Assembly (NCBI GenBank): GCA_017881765.1
Contig: JADGQN010000003.1
Span: 1-33,679, forward strand
DNA from: Syntrophobacterales bacterium
GTDB taxonomy: Bacteria > Desulfobacterota > Syntrophorhabdia > Syntrophorhabdales > WCHB1-27
Length of the DNA stretch: 33,679 nt
Direction of reading: 5' to 3'
The first letter of the stretch is position 1; every line of letters starts with the position of its first letter. This document shows positions 1-9,620 of the stretch, in pieces. Position numbers and translations under genes: made by a program. The notes below the pieces were generated by a model that saw nothing but the letters and a program-made list of their open reading frames with translations, did no database searches and was not told where the DNA came from.

Positions 1-147
1 CGTCATGGTTTTTCCGCAGCCGCTTTCGCCGACGAGTCCGAACACCTCACCTTTGTCCAGTTCAAGATCAACGCCACCCACGGCTTTCGTTATTGTCCCA
101 TTGGAAAAAAAATAGGTGTGCAGATCTGAAACGGAGAGCAATTTCAT
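1..147 (-). CDS. Oligopeptide/dipeptide ABC transporter ATP-binding protein (DppD/OppD-like), N-terminus only; runs off left edge
   Basis: Reverse strand translates from ATG at 147 as MKLLSVSDLHTYFFSNGTITKAVGGVDLELDKGEVFGLVGESGCGKTMT, with Walker A GESGCGKT and the typical DppD/OppD N-terminal pattern. The ORF track does not list this frame because it is truncated. Confidence 0.85.
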   Translation of the reverse strand, partial: MKLLSVSDLHTYFFSNGTITKAVGGVDLELDKGEVFGLVGESGCGKTMT

Positions 148-198
148 GCGCAGGAGGACCAGCAGATACAGTATCACAACGGTGAGGGCGGTTCAAGC

Positions 199-367
199 CG
201 ACCGCTTCGCTCGACGACCGCAGCCTTCGGCAGCTTAAGGACCGCTTCGCTTGAGGCGAGGAGACACAGGACTTTTGCCTCAAGTGCCAGGGGCGACGCT
301 CCTCAAGGGAGCGCAGCTCCCGGTCCTTAAGCGGGCTGTGCCCGCGGTCCTCGAACGCAGTGGTCGT
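199..367. repeat. Nested imperfect palindromic intergenic element
   Basis: CTTAAGGACCG (234-244) is the perfect inverse of CGGTCCTTAAG (321-331). CTTGAGGC (250-257) is the inverse of GCCTCAAG (277-284). The outer flanks CGACCGCTTCGCTCGACGACCGC and the reverse complement of GCGGTCCTCGAACGCAGTGGTCG are similar. Mini-hairpins GGGAGCGCAGCTCCC and GCGGGCTGTGCCCGC lie inside. Confidence 0.65.
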
Positions 368-405
368 ATTTGATTATTTTGCCCCCATGGATTATACTTG
401 ATGCG

Positions 406-439
406 ATAGATTTCCACGGGCTTGCCCGCGGAAATCTAT
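406..439. repeat. Hairpin with 10-bp perfect outer arms upstream of guaB; start of a longer GC-rich repeat to about 520
   Basis: ATAGATTTCC (406-415) pairs with GGAAATCTAT (430-439), with inner CGGGC-TT-GCCCG (417-428). It is followed by AGCGAGC, as is the related copy at 3646-3680. Confidence 0.7.
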
Positions 440-639
440 TAGCGAGCACGGCGAGTGTGAGGGGGAGGCTCCGACGGGTTTGCCGGCGGAGGGGGCGACG
501 CGAGCCCCATCAATAGATGAACGGCCTGCAAAGGGTCATTGTGTATTCTCGTTATCTTCGTATGTTGAGACAAGTTGCGGGAGAGTGAGCGTCCCGGGTA
601 CCAAGGTTGGGCAAAGGCCCGATCAATAAGGAGCGTAGC

Positions 640-2106
640 ATGACTGAATATGATATCCCGGAAGGTTTGACTTTCGACGACCTTCTCCTCGTGCCTGCAC
701 GCAGCGAGGTTTTACCCGGGGATGTTGATGTCAGCACCTATCTCACGAACAGCATCAAGCTGAATGTTCCGGTGATAAGTGCGGCCATGGATACGGTCAC
801 CGAGGCCAAGGCTGCGATCTGTCTGGCCCAGGAAGGCGGCATAGGCATTGTGCACCGTAACATGGGGGTGCATGAACAGGTCCAGGAGGTGGAGAAGGTC
901 AAAAAATCTGAGAGTGGGATGATCGTCGATCCCATAGTGATATCGCCGGAACAAAAGATAAAGGATGCTCTCAGGCTCATGGCCGATTACAGGATATCCG
1001 GAATTCCTGTTACCCGGGGGAAGAGACTCGTCGGCATCATCACCAACCGGGATCTGAGATTTGAGACCAACCTGGAGCGCAAGGTTGAAGATGTCATGAC
1101 CAAAGAGCATTTGGTCACGGTTGAAGAAGGTATCAGCCTCGAAGAGTCAAAGAAGATCTTACACAATCACAAAATAGAAAAGCTGCTGGTGGTCGACGGG
1201 GAGTTCAACCTGAAAGGCTTGATCACCATAAAGGATATAGAAAAAGTCAGGAGATACCCGCTGGCGGCAAAAGATGCACTTGGCAGGCTACGCGTTGGAG
1301 CGGCGGTCGGTGTGGGCCCGGACAGAGAGGCCAGGATTGACCAGCTCTTAAAGGCCGGTTGCGACGTCATCGTCGTTGATACGGCTCACGGCCACTCCAG
1401 GAATGTGGTTGAGGCGGTCGAGGAGAGCAAACGCAACTTCAAGGATTTCCAGCTCATCGCCGGCAACGTAGCAACTGAGGAAGGCGCGGAGGCCCTGGTT
1501 AAAGCGGGCTGCGACGCGGTCAAAATCGGAGTAGGACCCGGATCGATCTGCACGACGCGCATAGTTGCGGGGGTCGGGGTGCCGCAGATGACAGCCATAT
1601 TTGCCGCCCACAAGGTAGCACAAAAGCACGGTATACCTGTTGTCGCGGACGGGGGCATAAAATTCTCGGGTGACATCACCAAGGCCCTCGCCGGAGGCGC
1701 TAACACCGTGATGATAGGGAATCTCTTTGCAGGGACTGATGAGGCGCCCGGCGAAATGGTCCTGTACCAGGGCCGGACTTATAAAGTGTACCGGGGCATG
1801 GGCTCCCTCGACGCCATGAGAGAAGGCAAGACGAGAGACCGCTACGGTATATCAGAGGATACGCCTGAGTCAAAGCTCGTTCCCGAGGGCATCGAGGGGC
1901 GCGTCCCCTATAGAGGTTCTCTTTCAGTCGCAATCCAGCAACTGGTGGGCGGGATTAAGGCGGGTATGGGATACCTCGGCTGCCAGAGCCTCAAGGAACT
2001 CCAGCAAAAGAGCAGCTTTCTGCGCATAACTGCCGCCGGCCTCAGAGAAAGTCACGTTCACGACGTCATCATCACCAGAGAAGCTCCTAACTACCGTATT
2101 GAATGA
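640..2106 (+). CDS. guaB: IMP dehydrogenase
   Basis: ORF 607-2106; the probable start is ATG 640 ([26 protein letters not shown]) with AAGGAG upstream. CBS region and catalytic GPGSICTTR are present. Confidence 0.97.
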   Translation: MTEYDIPEGLTFDDLLLVPARSEVLPGDVDVSTYLTNSIKLNVPVISAAMDTVTEAKAAICLAQEGGIGIVHRNMGVHEQVQEVEKVKKSESGMIVDPIVISPEQKIKDALRLMADYRISGIPVTRGKRLVGIITNRDLRFETNLERKVEDVMTKEHLVTVEEGISLEESKKILHNHKIEKLLVVDGEFNLKGLITIKDIEKVRRYPLAAKDALGRLRVGAAVGVGPDREARIDQLLKAGCDVIVVDTAHGHSRNVVEAVEESKRNFKDFQLIAGNVATEEGAEALVKAGCDAVKIGVGPGSICTTRIVAGVGVPQMTAIFAAHKVAQKHGIPVVADGGIKFSGDITKALAGGANTVMIGNLFAGTDEAPGEMVLYQGRTYKVYRGMGSLDAMREGKTRDRYGISEDTPESKLVPEGIEGRVPYRGSLSVAIQQLVGGIKAGMGYLGCQSLKELQQKSSFLRITAAGLRESHVHDVIITREAPNYRIE

Positions 2107-3650
2107 TGGATTACCACAAGGAATTAGTCTGTATTCTTGATTTCGGGTCGCAGTACACCCAGCTTATAGCGCGCAAAGTGAGAGAGCTTGGCGTCTACTG
2201 CGAGATTTATCCGTATAACTTCGAATTTGATAAACTAAAGGCCCTCAAGCCGAAAGGCATCATACTCTCCGGGGGACCGTCGAGCGTCACGGACATTGAT
2301 GCACCCATATGCGACACGCACATTTTCTCCCTGGGCGTGCCCATACTCGGAATCTGTTACGGTGTCCAGCTGATCGCCAAGCTCCACGAAGGCGAAGTTC
2401 AGAGATCGGAGAAACGCGAGTATGGCCGGGCCCACCTTTTTCTCGATCGGAATGATCTGCTCTTTGACGGATTGGCTGACGGCGAAGTGATCTGGATGAG
2501 CCACGGCGACAGCATCGTAAAGATGCCTCACGGATTTATACCACTTGCTCACTCGGAGAACTCTCCTTACGCTGCCATCAAACAGGAAGATGGGGTGATT
2601 TACGGTCTCCAGTTCCACCCGGAGGTCCACCACACGCCCAAGGGCAAACTGATTCTAAAGAACTTTCTCTACAGAATCTGCAAAGTCGAAGGCCTCTTTT
2701 CAGCAAAGTCGTTCATTGAGATGGTGACGAAGAAAGTACAGGCTGAAGTCGGTGATGGAAAAGTGATCTGCGCCCTCAGCGGCGGTGTCGATTCGTCCGT
2801 AGTCGCCACCCTCATTCACAAAGCAATAGGCGATAGGCTCCGCTGCGTCTTCGTCGATAATGGCGTTCTGCGAAAGAATGAGGCGGCTGAAGTGCTCGAA
2901 ATATTCAAAGACAGGCTGCACCTTAATATCAGACATGTGGACGCCAGGGACATATTTCTCAACGCCTTAGCCGGTGTTAAAGACCCTGAGAAAAAGCGAA
3001 AGATCATAGGCAGACTCTTCATCAAGATCTTTGAGGAGGAGGCGAGGCGCGTCGACGATGCGGCCTATCTGGCGCAAGGCACACTTTATCCTGATGTCAT
3101 AGAAAGCGTCTCCTTCAAGGGACCGTCAGCGACCATCAAGAGTCACCACAACGTGGGCGGCCTGCCCAAGAGGATGAAGCTCAAGCTGATCGAACCACTT
3201 CGGGAGCTTTTCAAGGATGAAGTGCGGGTCGTCGGCAAAGCCCTGGGGATGCCCGACAACATCGTTCACAGGCAGCCTTTTCCGGGACCGGGTCTGGCGA
3301 TCAGGATCATCGGCGAAGTGACACCCGAAAGGGTGCGGATGCTCCAGGATGCAGACCACATCATCAGGGAAGAGATAGAACGAAAAAAGAGCTTCAGGCA
3401 TGTATGGCAATCCTTCGCTATACTGATTCCCATCAAAACGGTAGGCGTCATGGGCGACGAACGCACCTATGCCCACGTTATCGCACTGCGAGCCGTTGAG
3501 AGTGAAGATGGGATGACGGCGGACTGGGCACGGATACCCTATGAAGTGCTTGACGTTATATCGAGACGGGTGATCAACGAGGTACCCGGGGTCAACAGGG
3601 TTGTCCTCGACATATCGTCCAAGCCCCCGAGTACGATAGAGTGGGAATAG
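2103..3650 (+). CDS. guaA: GMP synthase (glutamine-hydrolysing)
   Basis: GATase motif GICYG, PP-loop [10 protein letters not shown], and C-terminal [17 protein letters not shown]. Overlaps the guaB stop. Confidence 0.97.
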   Translation: MMDYHKELVCILDFGSQYTQLIARKVRELGVYCEIYPYNFEFDKLKALKPKGIILSGGPSSVTDIDAPICDTHIFSLGVPILGICYGVQLIAKLHEGEVQRSEKREYGRAHLFLDRNDLLFDGLADGEVIWMSHGDSIVKMPHGFIPLAHSENSPYAAIKQEDGVIYGLQFHPEVHHTPKGKLILKNFLYRICKVEGLFSAKSFIEMVTKKVQAEVGDGKVICALSGGVDSSVVATLIHKAIGDRLRCVFVDNGVLRKNEAAEVLEIFKDRLHLNIRHVDARDIFLNALAGVKDPEKKRKIIGRLFIKIFEEEARRVDDAAYLAQGTLYPDVIESVSFKGPSATIKSHHNVGGLPKRMKLKLIEPLRELFKDEVRVVGKALGMPDNIVHRQPFPGPGLAIRIIGEVTPERVRMLQDADHIIREEIERKKSFRHVWQSFAILIPIKTVGVMGDERTYAHVIALRAVESEDGMTADWARIPYEVLDVISRRVINEVPGVNRVVLDISSKPPSTIEWE

Positions 3651-3680
3651 ATTCACACGGCTTGTTTGGGAGAATCTATT
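3646..3680. repeat. Inverted repeat overlapping the guaA stop; related to the hairpin at 406-439
   Basis: AATAGATTC (3646-3654) is the perfect inverse of GAATCTATT (3672-3680). It shares CACGG(G)CTTG inside and AGCGAGC downstream with the guaB leader copy. Confidence 0.6.
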
Positions 3681-3707
3681 CTAGCGAGCCTCAGGAATAG
3701 TATATAG

Positions 3708-6700
3708 ATGAAAGAATTTGTCCATCTACACGTCCACACGCAATACAGCCTTTTGGACGGGGCCATTCGCTTCGATCCGCTTTTTAAAACAGCCAAGTCC
3801 TTCGGTATGTCAACCTGCAGTATCACGGATCATGGGAACATGTTCGGCGCGATCGACTTTTATACGTCGGCCCGTGACGCGGGTATCAAACCAATCATAG
3901 GATGCGAGGTTTACATAGCGTCGAAATCGCGATTCGAGAAAACGGCGCGCGGAGAAGATAACGCTTATCACCTTGTGCTTCTGGCACTCGATAATACAGG
4001 GTACCGCAACCTTATCAAGATGGTAAGCTACGCCCATCTCGAAGGCTTTTACTATGTACCCAGGATAGATCAGGGACTCCTTGAAAAACACCATGAGGGC
4101 TTGATCTGCCTTACGGCCTGCATCAAGGGGCGGGTGCCCCAGATGATACTGCGGGACGACGAAAAGGGATTGAAATCGGCTGTAGAGAATTATCTGTCGA
4201 TCTTCGGTGATCGTCTTTACTTCGAAATGCAGGACAACGGGATAGAAGAACAGAAAAAGGTGAATGAAGGCCTCGTGAAGCTGTCAAGGCAGTACAATGT
4301 GCCTTTGGTCGCGACCAACGACTGTCACTACCTCAGGAAGGAGGAATCAAAGGCCCACGAACTGCTTCTCTGCATCCAGACGGGCAAAGTGCTGACGGAT
4401 AAGGACAGGCTCAGTTTTTCGAGCGACGAGTTCTATTTCAAATCGGGCGACGAAATGGAGCGCTCCTTCTCTCAATACCCGGAAGCGATCACTAATACGT
4501 TAAAGATTGCCGAGATGTGCAATTTAAAGATCGATTCGGGTACCTATCACTTCCCTGCTTTTAAGGTGCCGTCCGATCAGAGCCTTGCCGTATATCTTGA
4601 AGATCTCTGTGTGCAGGGATTTGAAAAGAAGATCCGCCATATCGCCACAACCTATGTTCAGTTCCCCGACGACCTTCTGGCGAAATACAAAGAAAGGCTG
4701 AACTACGAACTGAAAGTGATCAAAGAGACAGGCTTTGCAGGCTATTTTCTGATAGTTTCCGATTTCATCGGTTATGCGAAGTCCCAGGACATACCGGTCG
4801 GCCCGGGAAGGGGCTCAGCCGCGGGGAGTCTCGTTGCCTACTGTCTCGAAATTACCAACATAGATCCAATCAAGTATGACCTCATATTCGAAAGGTTTCT
4901 CAACCCGGAGCGCATCAGCATGCCCGATATCGACGTCGACTTCTGTATAGAAGGCAGAGAGCGGGTCATTCAGTATGTCACCGAGCGGTACGGTAAAGAG
5001 AATGTCGCCCAGATCATCACGTTTGGTACGATGAAGTCGCGCGCGGCAGTGCGCGATGTGGGCCGGGCCCTCGGGGTTCCTTACGCTGAAGTCGATAGAA
5101 TTGCAAAGTTGATTCCCCCGGCCCTCGACATGACCATAGAACAGGCCCTTCACGACGAGCCCCGCTTGAAAGAGCTATACGAGAAGGACGCGGCCGTTAC
5201 CGAACTCATCGACAACGCCATGGTCCTGGAAGGACTCGCGCGACATGCCTCCACGCATGCCGCCGGGATCGTGATATCGAATAAGCCTCTGGTTGAGCAC
5301 CTGCCTCTCCACCGCGGGAGCAAGGGTGAGACCGTCACCCAGTACCCGATGAAGTCGATAGAAAAAATAGGCCTGATAAAGTTCGATCTACTTGGGCTGA
5401 AAACCCTCACCATCATCGACAACGTCATAAAAATGCTCAAGGCCCAGGGGGTATCCCTGGACATCACCAACCTCCCGCTTGATGACACCAAGACCTATGA
5501 GCTGCTCTCCTCAGGCAACGCGTCCGGTGTATTCCAGCTTGAAAGCAGAGGGATGCGGGACCTGCTCACCAAGCTCAAGCCATCGAAGTTCGAGGATATC
5601 ATAGCCCTCATCGCCCTCTACCGGCCGGGACCGTTGATGAGCGGCATGATGGAAGAGTTTATCAGAAGGAAGAACAACCCTGCCCTCATCAAGTACGAAA
5701 CGGGGTTGCTCGAAGATGTCCTCAAAGACACGTACGGAGTGATTGTCTATCAGGAACAGATCATGAAGATAGCGTCACGTCTGGGCGGTTTTTCCCAGAG
5801 CGAAGCCGATGCGTTGAGGAAGGCGATAAGCAAAAAGGTTCCGGAGCAGCTCGAGAGCTACCGTGAGCAATTCGTTCGAGGGTGCGCCGCGAACAGCGTG
5901 AAGGCGGATGTTGCCGCGAGGATATACGACGTCATTCTTCGATTCGGCCAATACGGTTTCAACAAATCTCACAGCGCGGCCTATGCGCTGGTGGCCTATC
6001 AGACCGCGTATCTCAAGACCCATCACTACCTTCCCTTCATGTCTGCGATTCTCACGAACGAGGTGAACGATACGGACAGCTTGATACGCTATGTTGCGGA
6101 ATGCAGAGAGAGTGGCGCCACTATCCTGCCGCCCGACGTGAACGAAAGTGATAAACCATTTACCATAGTCGATGGTAAAATAAGATTCGGTCTTTCCGGA
6201 ATCAAGAACGTCGGCGATGCAGCGCTGGACAGCATTTTGAGCGTCAGACTCGACGCAGGTTTCTTCACTTCTTTCGTCCACTTTTGCAGCCTTGTCGATT
6301 CCAGAAAAGTAAACAAGAAAGTTGTGGAGAGCCTTATCAAGGCCGGTTGTTTCGACAGCATGGGCATCAGCCGCACGCATCTACTGGCCATGGTGCGGGA
6401 CCGATGGGACCGGCTGCAAAAGAAGAACGGAGCCAACGGCCATCAAATGGATATGTTCGGCGCCGGCTCCGGTGTCGAAGTTGAAGAACCTGTGCCGGCG
6501 GGGGATGAACTCCCTTACGACGAGATACTCAGGGGAGAGAAGGAGGCCCTCGGCTTTTATTTCAGCCAGCACCCGCTTACCTCCCTGTCGGCGGAGATCA
6601 AGCGCATTACCCAGCATGACACCGCAAGCATTAAAGAGCAGGACCTTTCGGAAGACGTGAGTATCGTCGGCATAGTCAACGGTTACAGGGAGATTGCTAC

Positions 6701-7145
6701 TAAGAGGGGCGACCGGATGGCCTCCATCATGCTGGAGGACACAAAAGGTATTGTTGAAGTGATCATCTTCCCGGACCTCCTGTCAAAACATATCCTTCTC
6801 CTTAAGGGTGAAAATCCGCTGGTGATCTCCGGCTCCGTTGAAAAACTAGAGGACGGCACAACCAAGATCCGGGCCAAGCAGGTCGCACTCCTCGAAGATA
6901 ACCTGAGCGAAATGCGAAAAACGGTTAAGGTGATGATCAACTGTCGACTGTTCAAGAGACAGGAACTTAAGAAATTGAAGGATGTGCTTTACAGTATCAA
7001 AGGCGATTCTAAAGTGCTGCTGGAGTTTAACCTGGCCGGGGATAGACAACCGCTCTCGCTTGCGGAGCTGAGAATCGATGCGTCGAAGCTTGACGTTTTG
7101 ACCAGGCACTTTAAGGAAGGGGTCGCCGTAGAGGTGCTCGGATGA
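3708..7145 (+). CDS. dnaE: DNA polymerase III subunit alpha
   Basis: 1145 aa; PHP domain HLHVHTQYSLLDGA, polymerase motifs GPGRGSAAGSLVAY and MPDIDVDF, and a C-terminal OB-fold region. Confidence 0.97.
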   Translation: MKEFVHLHVHTQYSLLDGAIRFDPLFKTAKSFGMSTCSITDHGNMFGAIDFYTSARDAGIKPIIGCEVYIASKSRFEKTARGEDNAYHLVLLALDNTGYRNLIKMVSYAHLEGFYYVPRIDQGLLEKHHEGLICLTACIKGRVPQMILRDDEKGLKSAVENYLSIFGDRLYFEMQDNGIEEQKKVNEGLVKLSRQYNVPLVATNDCHYLRKEESKAHELLLCIQTGKVLTDKDRLSFSSDEFYFKSGDEMERSFSQYPEAITNTLKIAEMCNLKIDSGTYHFPAFKVPSDQSLAVYLEDLCVQGFEKKIRHIATTYVQFPDDLLAKYKERLNYELKVIKETGFAGYFLIVSDFIGYAKSQDIPVGPGRGSAAGSLVAYCLEITNIDPIKYDLIFERFLNPERISMPDIDVDFCIEGRERVIQYVTERYGKENVAQIITFGTMKSRAAVRDVGRALGVPYAEVDRIAKLIPPALDMTIEQALHDEPRLKELYEKDAAVTELIDNAMVLEGLARHASTHAAGIVISNKPLVEHLPLHRGSKGETVTQYPMKSIEKIGLIKFDLLGLKTLTIIDNVIKMLKAQGVSLDITNLPLDDTKTYELLSSGNASGVFQLESRGMRDLLTKLKPSKFEDIIALIALYRPGPLMSGMMEEFIRRKNNPALIKYETGLLEDVLKDTYGVIVYQEQIMKIASRLGGFSQSEADALRKAISKKVPEQLESYREQFVRGCAANSVKADVAARIYDVILRFGQYGFNKSHSAAYALVAYQTAYLKTHHYLPFMSAILTNEVNDTDSLIRYVAECRESGATILPPDVNESDKPFTIVDGKIRFGLSGIKNVGDAALDSILSVRLDAGFFTSFVHFCSLVDSRKVNKKVVESLIKAGCFDSMGISRTHLLAMVRDRWDRLQKKNGANGHQMDMFGAGSGVEVEEPVPAGDELPYDEILRGEKEALGFYFSQHPLTSLSAEIKRITQHDTASIKEQDLSEDVSIVGIVNGYREIATKRGDRMASIMLEDTKGIVEVIIFPDLLSKHILLLKGENPLVISGSVEKLEDGTTKIRAKQVALLEDNLSEMRKTVKVMINCRLFKRQELKKLKDVLYSIKGDSKVLLEFNLAGDRQPLSLAELRIDASKLDVLTRHFKEGVAVEVLG

Positions 7146-8098
7146 GACATTATCTCGACTTTGAAAAGCAGCTCGAACCTATAGAGAAAAGGATAGAAGA
7201 GATACGGAAGTTTCACGATGTATCAGATCCTCATTATGCTAAAGAACTCGTCTCCCTGGAGAAGAAACTGCCCAAGATCGAGCGGGATGTATACGGGAAT
7301 ATGACTAATTGGCAGCGCTCCCAGCTTTCGCGCCACTTGAGCAGGCCGCACACACTGGACTATATTCACCATCTATGCACGGACTTTGTCGAGCTGCACG
7401 GGGACAGAAAGTTCATGGACGATCCGGCTATCGTGGGAGGCCTCGCCCGCTTTGATAACGTTAATGTTGTTATTGTTGGCCATCAGAAAGGCAAGGATGT
7501 CAGGGGCATGGCCGACCGCAATTTTGGCATGGCAAACCCGGAAGGCTACCGTAAGGCGATGAGGTTGATGGAACTTGCCGACCGATGGAAAAAACCGCTT
7601 GTCACGTTCATCGATACCCCGGGGGCCTTCCCCGGCGTTGGCGCGGAAGAGAGAGGCCAGGCAGAAACGATCGCCTCGTCAATCTATTCCATGTTTACGC
7701 TCCAGGTTCCCATCATCGTGATCATCATCGGAGAGGGGGGGAGCGGCGGCGCACTCGCCATTGCGGTTGGTGACAGGATCCTCATGCTGGAGAATGCCAC
7801 CTATTCAGTCATATCCCCGGAGGGCTGCGCGGCCATACTCTGGAAGGATGGCTCAAAGGGCTCGCTGGCGGCTGATGCGCTCAAGCCCACGGCTCAGGAG
7901 CTGATCAAATTGAAGGTGATCGACGCTATCGTCAAAGAACCTTTTGGTGGAGCTCATCGCTCCTGGGCAGAGACATTCGAGAACACCAGGGCCCTCCTCG
8001 CCAAGCATCTGAAGGAGCTTCTTGACATACCTCCGGAGGCCTTGAGAGACAAGCGGTACGGGAAATTCAGGGCAATGGGCGTTTTTGAAGAAAGATGA
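7142..8098 (+). CDS. accA: Acetyl-CoA carboxylase carboxyltransferase subunit alpha
   Basis: 318 aa; FIDTPGAFPGVGAEERGQAE, GEGGSGGALAIAVGD and SVISPEGCAAILWKD motifs. 4-bp overlap with dnaE. Confidence 0.97.
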   Translation: MRHYLDFEKQLEPIEKRIEEIRKFHDVSDPHYAKELVSLEKKLPKIERDVYGNMTNWQRSQLSRHLSRPHTLDYIHHLCTDFVELHGDRKFMDDPAIVGGLARFDNVNVVIVGHQKGKDVRGMADRNFGMANPEGYRKAMRLMELADRWKKPLVTFIDTPGAFPGVGAEERGQAETIASSIYSMFTLQVPIIVIIIGEGGSGGALAIAVGDRILMLENATYSVISPEGCAAILWKDGSKGSLAADALKPTAQELIKLKVIDAIVKEPFGGAHRSWAETFENTRALLAKHLKELLDIPPEALRDKRYGKFRAMGVFEER

Positions 8099-8105
8099 TG
8101 AATGC

Positions 8106-8182
8106 AGGTAAGGGCAAGATCAAAGGTAAAGGTAAAGACCGAAAAACACAGGTAAGGACGAGATAAAGGTAGAGGCAAAGAT
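8106..8182. repeat. Degenerate hexamer-period purine-rich repeat (GGTAAA/GGCAAG-like) in a convergent intergenic region
   Basis: Directly readable: GGTAAG GGCAAG ATCAAA GGTAAA GGTAAA ... AGGTAA GGACGA GATAAA GGTAGA GGCAAA GATAAA. Confidence 0.6.
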
Positions 8183-8216
8183 AAAGCGCCGAAGGGCTTG
8201 TGTTTAAGTTCTTCTC

Positions 8217-9566
8217 TCAACCTTCGTTCTTGTTTTTTCCTCTACCTGCTGGTGTATTTACCTGTCCTTGTATCTTACCTGTTCCTACTCGCTCCAGCTT
8301 GACTTTTGCAATCCTCTGTCTGTGAATGCCTACTACCGTGAAACGATACCCATCATGGTAGACCATTTCTCCTCCGCGAGCTATCCCTTGTAGCTTTGAC
8401 AGTACGAAACCACCTAGCGTCTCATAATCAGCAGACTCGGGCAGCTCCAGATTGAGAATGGTGTTCAAATCCCTGATGCTATAGGAGGCATCCACGATCA
8501 TGGCACCGTCGGGGAGTCTCTCGATGCGGACATCGGTATCCGTCTCATCCATAATCTCGCCAAAAATCTCTTCCATGATATCCTCGAGAGAGACAATACC
8601 CACCGTCGTACCGTATTCATCGATCACCACGGCAAGATGCACGCGCCTCCTCTGCATGTCTTTCAGCAGCGCGCTAATCTTCATGGTATCGGGCACGAAG
8701 TAAGGCTTCTTAAGCACCTTCTCCAGATCGAACGGCTCGTTTGACCAGATGAATTTGGCAATATCTTTATGGTAGACAATTCCCTGGATATTATCGAGGT
8801 GGTCTCTATAGGCGGGATAACGCGAGAATTCGTTTTCAACAACATATTTGAGCACTTCTTCTCTGCTCTTCTCCATGTCAATAGCGTAGATATTGGGCCT
8901 GGCCACCATGATCTCTTTCACGGACCGGTCCACAAAATTGAAGACGCTATGTATAAGTTCTTCCTCCGTCCTGCCGAAAACGCCCTTTACCCGTCCTTCC
9001 TCGAGCAAGAGCTTGATCTCGTCCTCCGTGACAACCTCGTCTGCGAGCTTGAGGTGAAGGAGTCTCATCACGAGAGACGTAGATGCGTTAAGCAAACGGA
9101 CCGGGAAAGAGAGTATCTTCGACAGGAACTCGAAGATAGGCACAATGCCAATAGCCATACGCTCGCGGTAATTGATACCCATATGCTTTGGAACGAGTTC
9201 ACCCATTACGAGGAGCAGATACGTGAGGCAGAGAACGACGATGATGAGTGAGATGCTTTCCGAAAAGCGACCCACATAAGGGATTTCCCTGATCACCGGG
9301 TTCAGGAAGTGGACAGAGAGCACGCCCGCCAGGGCTGATGCCAGAGTGCCGAAGATGGTAATCCCGATCTGCACGGTCGGAAGAAACCTCTCCGGATTCT
9401 CCCGCATCTCTAAAAGCACCTCCGCCCTCTTGTCCTTCTTCTCCTTGAGCATGTCCTTGATCCTGCTCTTGCGGGAAGAGATTATGGCAAACTCTCCAGC
9501 GGAGAAGAAGCCGTTCAAGAGTACAAGGATAATGATTGCTATGATAGATAGGCTGAGGCTATCCAT
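8217..9566 (-). CDS. CNNM/CorC-type hemolysin-family protein (DUF21 transmembrane domain, CBS pair, CorC_HlyC domain)
   Basis: N-terminal hydrophobic DUF21-like region (LLNGFFSAGEFAIISSRKSRI), CBS region IMVARPNIYAIDMEKSREEV, and the C-terminal DYETLGGFVLSKL pattern. Confidence 0.9.
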   Translation of the reverse strand: MDSLSLSIIAIIILVLLNGFFSAGEFAIISSRKSRIKDMLKEKKDKRAEVLLEMRENPERFLPTVQIGITIFGTLASALAGVLSVHFLNPVIREIPYVGRFSESISLIIVVLCLTYLLLVMGELVPKHMGINYRERMAIGIVPIFEFLSKILSFPVRLLNASTSLVMRLLHLKLADEVVTEDEIKLLLEEGRVKGVFGRTEEELIHSVFNFVDRSVKEIMVARPNIYAIDMEKSREEVLKYVVENEFSRYPAYRDHLDNIQGIVYHKDIAKFIWSNEPFDLEKVLKKPYFVPDTMKISALLKDMQRRRVHLAVVIDEYGTTVGIVSLEDIMEEIFGEIMDETDTDVRIERLPDGAMIVDASYSIRDLNTILNLELPESADYETLGGFVLSKLQGIARGGEMVYHDGYRFTVVGIHRQRIAKVKLERVGTGKIQGQVNTPAGRGKNKNEG

Positions 9567-9620
9567 GAGATGTGAGACAAAGATCCTGTGACGGCTTGGT
9601 TGTTCTCAAACAACGCGTAG

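Noticed and set aside
68-283. 71-aa - strand ORF across the ABC ATPase start and palindrome
   Set aside because: Out of frame with the clear DppD-like reading; its sequence derives from repeat DNA.
541-639. guaB leader as a possible riboswitch (GC-rich, GGGAGAGTGAGCGTCCCGGGTACCAAGG)
   Set aside because: I could not match it to any riboswitch consensus I know; a cmscan would be needed before claiming one.
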